From assembly GCA_030015575.1 (NCBI GenBank), contig CM057337.1, forward strand, positions 375,681,582 to 375,745,581: a stretch of DNA of 64,000 nucleotides, in the 5' to 3' direction. A model generated the notes under the pieces. That model saw only the letters and a program-made list of their open reading frames with translations. It had not been told where the DNA came from and made no database searches. Both the position numbers and the translations under genes were made by a program. Positions within the stretch are counted from its first letter, which is position 1. Every line of letters begins with the position of its first letter. Positions 47,179 through 58,067 of the stretch are shown here, in pieces. This stretch comes from Agapanthus africanus. Its lineage: Eukaryota > Streptophyta > Magnoliopsida > Asparagales > Amaryllidaceae.

Positions 47179-49245
47179 TGTAAGTCTGCGGCAGCGCCCC
47201 GGCCGTCTAACAGACGCCAATATGCGGAACAAAACTTTTACGACTGGCGCTATCGCGTACTATAACCCGGATCTGCCATTAAAGCTAAACTAACAAATTG
47301 TAAAGAGGGTAGAATTGTTATACCGAATGATCCGAGTCCTTCGGTCTTCAACCATCATCCCACGCTATGTTGCAACTAATCCGAACTTGCTCGATCTCCG
47401 GTCTCGTCGTCCAGGTGGCACCACGTCGACGGATCATTAAACGGGCTCCCGCCTCTGAACCGAGGCAACTCGATCGTCAAGTTTGCCAAAAGAGACGACC
47501 AAGATGAAGTAGAGAATGAGTAGAATACTTTGTCTCGTTACGTCCAAGGCTATGGACGAACGGTTAATAGAAGTTGCCATTTGGAATCGGGTAAATGGAA
47601 ATTGAACAATATGAAATTTCCATATACAAAACTATCATAATCTTTTGCAAAAATGAATGGATCAAAAATCACCCTCCCACAATGAAGTGGCCGGCCAATA
47701 TAAAGGAGAGGAGGGAGGTGAGTGTAGGAGCTTCAAGTGGTGACCTTAAGCTTTGAACTTATCATCACAATTAAAGAAAGAATGAGTCATGTATGAACAC
47801 ATTAAATGCACCATTAAAGCACCATTAATGAACAAATGAGTCATAAGACTAATCACCACTTCTAGAACCTTCTAGAAGCATGACTCACCCTCAAGACGAA
47901 AAGACAAATCCATATTTAACCGAATGTCAAATACGGCTGATAGAAAACTGGAAACTGGCAACTTCCAAAAGTGATCCTGAAACGAATTTCAGGATAACCC
48001 CGTAACAGTATAAATATACCCGCATTTGTATTACGTCCGAATAAAAATGCAACTGAGACAAAGATATTATATCTACACAGTATAATACTGGGATCCGGCT
48101 TAAACCAAAGCCTACCAGTATTATTTGCCCGAAAAATAACACGTGCGAAAACGCACGTGCTTTTTTCGAACCCTGCCATAAACCCATACGGCATCTACAA
48201 CGTTTCGCCCGAACTTGGGAAAGTGTCTGTGGGGGACTCTAATGACTCATCAACACACTGGCACTGGGTATAACCACTAGCACGTCAGAGGTACTAGCTG
48301 TACGTAACGTTTTGCCTATGTATTGATTGGAAGGGAAGCTGACGAGCGAACTCATCTATAAACCCTACTGAGCCTGACAGTGACAATATCCGTACAGTCC
48401 GGAACATTCGTCTATGAGTATCGTATATTAGGCCTAGGGGGCCGGTAACCGTCAAACCCCAATAGCTGCATAAGTCGTGTCAAAGAGCAGCCCAGAACAC
48501 CCTGAGATATTACTGGAATGCCTTCCAGTAAATCTCGATTACCCTGGCCAGGGATTTCGTATAATGGCTCTCCTAAACACAGCGCGTTCTCACCCCCCAA
48601 TACCGGGAGAGACGAATCCCCGACGATCCGCTCACTTGCCTCCAATGTGGCTCGGGACTGTACCCAACTAAAACCTGTTTGTACAACTCCTTTGAGCGTG
48701 GTAGGATAGTAAGCTAAGCACAGTGGGAACTCACACGAGACAAATGACGACCTCAGGTCGATGAACGAACCTGTACACATCTCACCAGGGAACTGCTATC
48801 TGACGATATGTATAATACTAACTAGCATGTTCCCGGCGAGTCCTGTCCGGTGTACTTATAACCCAATGAGCACCTGTATACATCTTAGGTGATCCAACTG
48901 ACACTAGTGGCTTGTGAGACCGGCCATCGCCCCTCGTCGGGGTCTCTACTGTATACACCAGTCTACTCTGGAGTATCGATACCCTATCTCGAAACTCCTA
49001 CGATTAGGGACATTTTAAGGATGTGCTTATAGACCCCAACTCCCACATATATGATCGCCATCATACTGCTGGTAGTCAAGCAAGAATCCTATGGGCTTTA
49101 TCAACATATACATGATGATAAAGACAAACCAGATAGCATACTATCATCTCGAGTAAGACTGTTTTATCGGTATAGGTCCTCCCTCAATCATTGCAATCAC
49201 GTACCTGCGATCCAATAATTGACTTAGAGGGTACTATATCCAACA
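47179..49245 (-). repeat. E3 3' LTR
   Basis: 2067 bp, more diverged than E1 and E2 from each other. It carries CCCTGGCCAGGG at 48542 (E1 and E2 have the T/A variant), a CACGTGCG-AAAA-CGCACGTG hairpin near 48140 and the GGCTT/AAGCC hairpin near 48093-48114. Confidence 0.86.
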
Positions 49246-49260
49246 ATCTCCCAGTTGCAC
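49246..49260 (-). promoter_or_regulatory. Polypurine tract of E3
   Basis: On the minus strand the bases read GTGCAACTGGGAGAT just before the TGTTGGA head. Confidence 0.8.
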
Positions 49261-52200
49261 TTAAGGCTAATTATTGCGATGTCGTGTACTCACAGCTCGT
49301 GTGATACCGAGCATCCAACTCCTCTACTAATCGGTTTCACAAAGCTCGTTTGTAAAACTCTTGTGTTCGAGAAATAGCCTCAGTGAGTGGATCCGCTTCG
49401 GTGTTTCTTTCTATATCTCTTTATTTCTCAACTTCGCCGAGAAAACCATCTTCCGAATTGAGTAATACCTGTCTTAGAATATGTCTGGATATCTGATGGG
49501 ACCTAGTTCATAAATGAACTACAAATCCAAATTTCTTAGACTGTATCGATCACTGAAACTAATCAGTGTCCAGCACCATGCCTCCCACAGTATCCTTTTG
49601 GACCACCTGTCCATAATACTGACCCTCGTCAGAGGGAAAACTATAACTCTGACAGTCACTCTGTCATCCATGTCACCTTTGAAGCCTGGAATGATAACTG
49701 TCTCCCGAAGGAGGCCGCTGTCATCAAATCCGTAAAACTGCTTCCTTATGTTTCTCCAGGATTGGATTAATATAAACTTATCGCATCTAGTGCAATAACA
49801 ACATCTGGTGTGGTACTTGACATCTCACGATTGACTCAATTTCCTAAGCAAGTGATCTTCCAATCATGCACATCCCTCTCCTTTTAGTCTGTAAGACACC
49901 TTTAGAGAGGGTGACTCCATCACCTGCAGGTACACCACCATGCCAGGAGTCAATTTATTCTAAAATTCTATTAGAATACTCTCCAAGTACCCACATTGGG
50001 AAACTACCCAAATCTAGATCTAAAAGCATAGATCTTTTATCCAGAATGTCAGATATTACATCCAAGTCCTTTGTGGAGAAACAACTGTGTGACGACCACA
50101 GTACAACCGATCGTAGTATAGGAATTTTACTTCTTACTCTGTGTATGTCATCCAAATACCAGGACATCACACCCTAATACCTTCTTAACAGATCCATCCC
50201 CTATTTTGACGAAGTCAAACCTATGACTATCACATCAAAAATAGATGATCTATCTCCGCTATTTCTGCTCAAGTCTATAAATAGACACTAGCTACTTGTC
50301 CACTATGCTTCCGCTGCTCCCACTGACTACGACAACCCTCTGGCAGAATAATATATACGTACACTTCTGAAACTAGTTTAGAACGACGCTATACATTTCC
50401 TCCTGCCGGGTCTCATAGTCTGGAACAACAGTAGTGTCAAGTCTGGGTAAACAAGAACCTCCCTGTAACCGTCCTTAAGGCTACCAGAGTACCTCTCGGG
50501 TGTCTGAGGTTACCCACCATATCTGCGAAGTGGCTATTGGAATGTCAAACCTGATTGAATATATAGGTCCTATTAAATTTTCCGTAATCGTTTGCGGTTC
50601 TGGAATCACTTCCAGTTCTACCATACTCCCACTACTGTTTTCTGAAAAAATCCATTTTATTAAAACTGTGTCGAGTCAAGAACAATATCACTATTGATCT
50701 TCCAGATGGTAAAAAATCAACCCTCGTCAAAACTAGGGTCAACCCATAAACTGCTATTATAGAAACGTGCCTTGAGTTTTCCAGTGTCTGGTTTTAAGCA
50801 TAAGCTGGACAACTCCCCTTACCTTAACATCGTTAAGATATGATCCATTCTATATCCAATATAAAAACATAGGCACTTATTTAATTGGAACCAGATTCAA
50901 ATTCTGCAGCTGTCTCCAATGCATATCAACTTAATGGAGAGAGGCTAATCAGCATTACTCAACTTAGGAATCCATCCAATTATGAGTAACCTGAAAGAGA
51001 AACAAGTTTCTCAAAACCATTACTATCAACTGAATACCATTCACAAGAATCTACATCTTCTATTTCTTTGAAGAATCCCGATACTTGCGACACATGGTTC
51101 TCTACTTTATTCTTATACCCACAACTTCTCAAAACTTAGACAATGTATTTCTACGAAATACTTGTCTAAAAACTAGAGAAGTCACAAGTAAATAGAATAT
51201 AGTACGAGGACCTACCCCTTTGTCTTGATGGATATTGGACAACATACAATACTCTGTATAAGTCTGTTGAGTTGAATAACTCAAAACCTGTGCGTCGTAG
51301 GTTGAAAACTGTATCCAGGCGATTTCCTCAAATATCACCAATTACAACGAATTCCGATATAATGAGGATAATCAACTAATTTCCAATAACTTACTCCCAC
51401 TCAACATCTGTAAAACCATACAGATGTGAGAATGATACCTGGTAAATACATACTCTGGAGTAAGTATCTAATCGGGAAATCAGTTTTCAATTAACAATGC
51501 ACAGTGTAATTGAAACATTAATATGTTTCGTAGGGGTATCCTGGTATTCCTAGTAATGCCTCTTCCATAATTCAAATCATGACTTTAACCGTATATTTCT
51601 TTGCCACCTTTCCAAATCCTTTGATTTGTCTTTAGTCGTTACCTTCTGTACACTATCATTAGGCTAAATGGTTTTCTTCCTTCCCTGCCTTTTGCCACCA
51701 GCCTATGGTTTGGAAGAAGACTATCCAGTAAGCATAATAGGTGTACTCTCCTAATCCTAGGAGTACTCGCAACTTGAAAGAAGGTGATGATAAAAGACAA
51801 CTGAATAATCCTTATTCCTATTTCTCCTGAACCGGAATCCATCCTCGAAAAAATATCCTTCGAGTTCGTATATAACCATACGATGGATTTATCCAATGGA
51901 ATTGGATGTTCGTAATGATACGGGTTGTTCTGGAGAAATCAAAGGTGAAGTAGGAGTGGCGATGAAATACGTGGTTTGGTCGTGAATATGAATAGTCGCA
52001 ATTTACTTTGCCCTCTTTCTAATTCCTTTATCTTGTCTTTACATATTACCTTCTGCACACCCTACTTAGGCTAATTGGTTTTCTTCATTCCCTACCTTTC
52101 GGCACCTGCCTATGGTTTGGAATAAGACTATCCAGTAAGCGTAATAGGTGTACTCTCCTAAACCAAGGAGCCCTCGCAACCTGAGAGAAGGTGATAATAA

Positions 52201-52463
52201 AAGACGACTGAATAAACCAATTCTATTTCTCCTGAACCTGGATCCATCCTCGAAGAAATCCCTCCGAGTTCGTATATAACCATACGATGGATCTATCCAA
52301 TGGAAGTGGATGTCCGTAGTACTACGGGGTGTTCTGAGAAATACAAAGGGTAAAAGAAGGAGCGGTAATGACTTATGCAACTATAGACAATCCAAATTAG
52401 TAAATTAAAAAGGTTCGGTCAACTTTGGTCACTGAGTTATAGTCTTAGGTCGGTCAAAGGTCG
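49261..52463 (-). pseudogene. E3 degenerate pol region
   Basis: Same broken layout as E1: the RNase H tail near 49390, the post-YVDD stretch near 50120-50165, the linker coding for VELEVIPEPQ near 50595-50630, and the tandem duplication of ~0.4-kb units at about 51570-52375. Interrupted in all frames. Confidence 0.7.
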
Positions 52464-53505
52464 CTGCCAAAGAGAGAGAGAAAAGAAACACTCTGAGTGC
52501 ACTCTAACCTAGATCAGAATGGTTATCACTTTATCTAATTAGGAAACCTCCCACTGTAATCTCAAATTCTCCTCCAAACCTTAAAGAAGAATTAGTCGGG
52601 ATCACCCGAAAAGTAAACCAACTCATCAATGAGAATCGGGATCCAACTATCATCGTATGATAACTTGATGGAAGCTACTCAAGTTAACACACTCCGGAAG
52701 GTATGCGTAAGTCTGGCAAGTTTCTTGTTTGTTTGAAACTCCCGATATAAATTTTTTATCCCATGCACTTATGACCTTGATGTAGGCCAACAAATCATAA
52801 GCCACATGTCAAGTTCTACCCGTCGCTGTCCTGACTAATTTAGGTCATCGTACATGCCCTTGACATAGGCCAACAAGGCTGTACGTCTGTCCTAAACTAA
52901 TGCATCTATCTATGCAACAAATGAATATCCAGCAGCTACCAAACACTACGCCTTGACGTAGGTCAACAAACATAGCTTGAATACTACTGACCATCCATAA
53001 GAAACGACGGAGGTTTACGGCTGGTTTTTGGCGAAAAACCTTTAACATAATGAACTTGATTTCGTTGAAGGAAACTGATAGCTTTTTATAAAAATATAGT
53101 AGCGAAAAATTTTTGCTAAAGAAGTCACTCCCGGTGAAGGGATCTTATCTCTTTCCTCGTGGAATGAGGTGCAGGATATTCTAACTGAATACCGCGATGC
53201 ATAACAACTTGTAATCGACTATATTTAAGTTATTACCCTGACGAAAACTTCTGCCCAAGGGCTCACTCCCGGTTGAGGGATCTCGGCCCTTGCCTCGTCG
53301 AATGAGGTGCAGGATATTCTAACTGAATACCGCGATGCAAAACAAAAGGAAACATCTTTGTAATAACTCATTTTAAAATTTGTTCCAACAACATCAAATA
53401 TAGGTTTGTTTTATCTTGCATTGATAAGAATCAACGCAGTCTCATCAATCAATCACACCAGAAAAGAACGAAAATAAAATGTACGTATATGCCATACGCA
53501 TTCGC
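52464..53505 (-). other. E3 leader (partial)
   Basis: Minus strand. It holds the two GATCCCTTCAC-type modules (about 53100-53190 and 53255-53345; one reads with TCAACCGGGAGTGA) and the hairpin triplet at 52946-52975, 52849-52885 and 52768-52801. Apices are TTGACCTACGTCAA, TTGGCCTATGTCAA and TTGGCCTACATCAA. Confidence 0.68.
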
Positions 53506-55765
53506 TGTTGGAGATAGTGCCCTCAGAGTCAATTATTAGGTCACAGGTACGTGATTGTAATGATTGAGGGAGGACCTATCCCGGTAGGACAGTCTTACTC
53601 GAGATGATAGTATGCTATCTGGTTTACCTTTATCATCGTGTACTGCTTGAGGTGACCTGACACGTCGCTATTACACGTTGATAGAGCCCCTAGGATTCTT
53701 GCTTGACCACCAGCAGTATGAGGGCGATCATATAAGTGGGAGCTGGGGGTCTATAAGCATATCCTTAAAAGGTCCCTAGTCGTGAGAGTTTCGAGACAGG
53801 GCATCGATTCTCCTTTGTAGACTAGTGTATACAGTCGAGACCCCGACGAGGGGCGGTGGCCGGTCTCACAAGCCACTGGTGTCAGTTGGATCACCTAAGA
53901 TGTATACAGGTGCTCATTGGGTTATGAGTACACCGGACAGGACTCGCCGGGAACATGCTAGTTGGTCATATACCAGACGTCAGATGGCAGTTCCCTGGTG
54001 ACATGTGTGCAGGTTAGTTCATCGACCTGGGGATCGTCATTTGTCTTGTGTGAGTTCCCACTGTACTTTGATTACTACCCTACCACGGCTCAAAGGAGTC
54101 GTGCAAACAGGTTTTAGTTGGGTACAGTCCCGAGCCACATGGAGGCAGTGAGCGTATCTTCAGGGGTTCGTCTCTCCCGGTATTGGGGGTGAGGTCGTGC
54201 TGTGTCTAGGAGAGCCATTACACAAAGTCCTTGGCCAAGGCAAGGAGATTTACTGGTAGGTATTCCAGTAGTATCTCAGGGTGTTCTGGGCTACACTCCG
54301 ACACGACTTGTACCGCTTTTAGGGGTCTGACTTTTACCAACCCCCTAGGCCCGCCATACGATACTCATAGACGAACGGACCGGACTGTACGGATATTGTC
54401 ACTGACAGGCTCAGTAGGGTTGTCAGGCTGAGTTCGCTCACAGACATCCCTTTTAGTCAGTACCTGGTAGCCCGTTACGTATTGGCTTATACCTCTGACG
54501 TGCTAGTGGTTAAATCCACAACCAAGGTGTTGATGAGTCTTTAGAGTCCCCCACATTCAGTTACTCAGCTTTCGGGCGAAAGGTTGTAGAGGCCGTATGG
54601 AGATATGGCAAGGTCCGATCAGATACGTGCGGTATTGCACGGATCAGGATCGGACAGTCTGTACTATAGGACGTATGGATATATGGCAGGGTTCGATCAG
54701 ATACGTGCGGTATTGCACGGATCAGGATCGAACAGACATTACTGGCCGGTTTTGGTATAATCCGGATCCTAGTATAGTACAGTGTAGAGTTTGTCTCATT
54801 GCATTTGTATTTCGGTCGGAATACAAATGCGGGTGTGTATGCACAGTATCGGGGTTTTCCTGTAATTTATTACGGGACCAGTTTTCTGGAGTTGCCAGTT
54901 TGCTTTCCGTTTCGGCCAATTTCCATTGTTCCGTTCATTGGCCGAAGATTGGTGGAGGAGGGTTTATTTGCATTGTTGCAAATAGGCTTTTTGTGGAGGG
55001 GGTCTTTGCTTTTTGTAGCATCATGATGTTTTTCATGATGTGCACCATCATTGACTTCTCCTCCTCATCATGGCTTGACTTTTGTATGATGATGGAGGGA
55101 CATGATGGTTGTTGATGATGGTGGTGTTGGAGTGAGGGTTTTCTTGTGATCATTTGTTTTTCTTTCATCATCCCTTGCTTGCATCATTGCAATCCAACCA
55201 CCCTCTTGACCTTGTTTTTTCTCTCTCCAATCAATCTTGAGAAGGGGGGGGGGGCGGCCATTCCAAGATGGAGAATGGGATTCATTTCTTTGGTGTGGGG
55301 AAAAATTGTTATTCTCATTCTTTTTGTATGCCACAATTTCCCACCTCTCTCCAAGTTCTTCTTCCTCCACAAAAAGGCAACTCCATAATCCCAAAATGAG
55401 ACATGCAATCCACATTATATTCTACAGCAAATCTTGGGCACGTCGAGTAGCCGGCTTCGTGCCCGAGTTGCCTCGGCATTGAGGTGGGAGCCCGTAAACA
55501 AAGTAGGCGATGTGGTGCACTTCCGGCGACGAGGAGGAGACAGGATTTTCCGCAGGAGATCGGGACCATGACGAGAAGACCGGAGGACTTGGATCGTCGG
55601 TATATCTCTAACCCATCTTCTAGTTAGCTTAGACTTGTTAATGGTTACGATCCGGGTGTTTAGTGCGCGGTGGTGCCGGTTTGCTAAGTCCGCAAAATTT
55701 AAGTTTATCACCGCTTCCGCTTTTGGCCGTCGGATTGACGGCCGGGGCGCCGCCGTGCACTTACA
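53506..55765 (+). repeat. E2 5' LTR
   Basis: TGTTGG to CTTACA. Slightly longer than the E1 LTR. It carries the tandem hairpin pair at 54613-54733, CCTTGGCCAAGG at 54229 and a G run near 55246. Confidence 0.9.
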
Positions 55766-55766
55766 G

Positions 55767-55778
55767 TGGTATCAGAGC
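55767..55778 (+). promoter_or_regulatory. Primer-binding site of E2
   Basis: TGGTATCAGAGC, initiator tRNA-Met type. Confidence 0.92.
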
Positions 55779-58067
55779 CTCCCCATTAACTTAGTCTAGC
55801 TTTGTGTAATGTGTTTTTCAGTTCCGATCGATCGAAATGTCCGAAAACCCAAATACACCCACGACAATTTCTGTTGAATTTTTTCAGTCTCCAAAAATTT
55901 TTCAGGCTGCATAAAAGTACTGTGCTCGATGATCTAAGACCAGTGGAAAAATTCGAGACACTGATTCTCCAACTGGAGCGCGGAACCGCGGCAAGTACCC
56001 ACTTAGTGCCGCGGTTGCGCCGCCGTAGTCATTGATCAGTGTGTGGAAATTTTCCAGTGGGCCTCTGGGGTTAAATTTGGGTTTCTGGAACATTAATTTT
56101 GGGCCCATATTTTCTGTAACTGCTACAGTATTGTTTTGGGGCCCACTTGTTAATATTCGATCGGTCGGATATTTTAAACACATTTTTCACAGTATTTACA
56201 TTATATCTGCGACCGTGAATGTCACTTGATCGGTAAATCCGGTCTAACTGCTATAGCCCGGTTAGACGGATTTGCGAACGTGACTTTCACGTTGATGTTT
56301 TTTTTTTTGCTGTGATGTTGCGGATCGGTCGTGGGGGATAGCCTGGATGCAATGCTAGTACAGTTCTGTTGTATTATGTACATTTGATATTGCGGGGCGA
56401 GCGTCCGACATGTGGACTGCCGTCACTGCCTGATTGTATTATTCTTTTGGGGCACGACCTGGTTGCGGTCGATGTACCCGGTGTATGTATATTTTATTTT
56501 CTGTACTAGGATTGCCCCGCGGAGGGGTGCACGGATAGCCGGGTTCTGGAGGGCAACAAGCCCGCATCTCATGGCATTGAGACGGAGGGGGCTTCACTCT
56601 AGGATTGGCGGGCTATTCGCCGCACTCGTAGGGGGTACAGGTTGACCCAGGAGGGGTGCCCAAGTTGCCGGATTCCGTGAAGTGCTGGGTGGTCCATTCA
56701 CGGAGCTGAAGGGGGCTGCCTCGCTTCAGGTTTTGGCGGGTGACTTGCCGCGCCCATAGGGGTCTAGGATTTCATTGCACAGGCTATCCACATGACCAGG
56801 GGAACGTCGGGTTTCAGTTGTGGCTCTGTGAAACCCGGGGATCCCAGATATCTGTATTGTTCTGTGATGCTGTACATTTCTGTGATGTTGCATTTTATTC
56901 ACGCCTTGAGCGAAATACTATATATTGGTATATATATTAGTAGATGTCGTATATCTTTTGCATCCGCGCTAGTCCAGTCCCCGCTCTGTCGTTAGTAAGC
57001 TAACCTAACGGGTAATGACGGGACCCAGTGGCGAATGCGGATGGCATATACGTACATCAGTATATTTTCATTCTTTTTGGTGTGATCAATTGATGGGACT
57101 GCATTGATTCGGATCAATGCAAGTTAAAAACAAACCTAATCTGATGTTGTTGGAACACTTTTCAAAAAGCTGTTATTGCAAGGACGTTTACTTTTGTTTT
57201 GCATCGTGGTATTCATTGGAATATCCTGCTCCTCAGTCGACGAGGCAAGGGCCGAGATCCCTTCACCGGGAGTGACCCCTTGGACAAAAAGTTTGCGTCA
57301 GGGAATTAACTTCACTATAGCCGATTACTTTTGCTTTGCACCGTGGTATTCAGTTGGAATATCCTGCACCCCATTCTACGGGGAAAGAGCCGAGATCCCT
57401 TCACCGGGAGTGACCTCTTTAGCGAAGGTTTTCGTCACTATATTTTCAAAAAGCTATCCGTTCCTTCAACGATATCAAGTTCATTACGTTAAAGGTTTTC
57501 GCCAGAAACCATTCGTAGCCCTCCGTCGTTTCATATGGGTAGTCAATAGTATTCAAGCTGTGTTTGTTGGCCAAAGTCAAGGCACAGTGTTTGGTAGCTG
57601 TTGGTTATTCATATGCAGCATAGATAGATGCGTTGGTTTGGAACAGTCGTACTGCCTTGTTGGCCAAAGTCAAGGGTATGTACGGGTGGATTCAAAACAA
57701 CCTGGAGAATGACGGGTGGAACTTGACATGTGACTTATGATTTGTTGGCCAAAGTCAAGGTCATAAGAGCATGGGGCAGAAATCACATCGGGAGTTTCAA
57801 AAGAACTGAAACTTGCCAGATATGCGCATACCTTCTGGAGTGTGATAGCGTGAGCGGATTCCGTCACGTTATCATGCAATGATAGTTGGATCCCGATTCC
57901 CACTGATGAGTTAGTTTACTCCTCGGGTAACCCCGACTAATTCTTCTTTCAGGTTTGGAGGAGAATTTGAGGTACAGTGGGAGGTTTCCAGATTAGATAA
58001 ATTGGTGACCATTCTGATCTAGGTTAGAGTGCACGCTGAGTGTTTCTTTTCTCTCTTTCTCTGGCAG
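55779..58067 (+). other. E2 leader: long, structured, no gag
   Basis: Same order as E1: GC hairpin 55984-56016, two long hairpins (about 56513-56637 and 56644-56764), two GATCCCTTCACCGGGAGTGA modules (about 57200-57420), hairpin triplet 57558-57767, then a pyrimidine tract and CAG ending at 58067. One longer frame crossing 57176-57712 runs through these non-coding modules and I do not treat it as a gene. Confidence 0.7.
57558..57767 (+). other. Triplet of apical hairpins in the E2 leader
   Basis: All three apices are identical: GTTGGCCAAAGTCAAGG. The outer stems are CTGTG/CACAG (57558-57587), CGTAC/GTACG (57648-57684) and CTTATGA/TCATAAG (57734-57767). E1 has CTATG/CATAG at the first stem, a compensated change. 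Confidence 0.68.

Larger units (their letters stand above)
47179..53505 (-). mobile_element. Element E3: E-family element, minus strand, 5' part cut off by E2
   Basis: Read on the minus strand: leader from 53505 downwards, degenerate pol, purine tract and a 3' LTR ending at 47179. E2 interrupts it at a position matching E1 base 6258. Its remaining 5' part should lie right of the window beyond E2. Confidence 0.86.

Noticed and set aside
57176-57712. 178-residue open frame in the E2 leader
   Set aside because: It runs through duplicated non-coding modules and hairpins. The same region in E1 is interrupted by stops.
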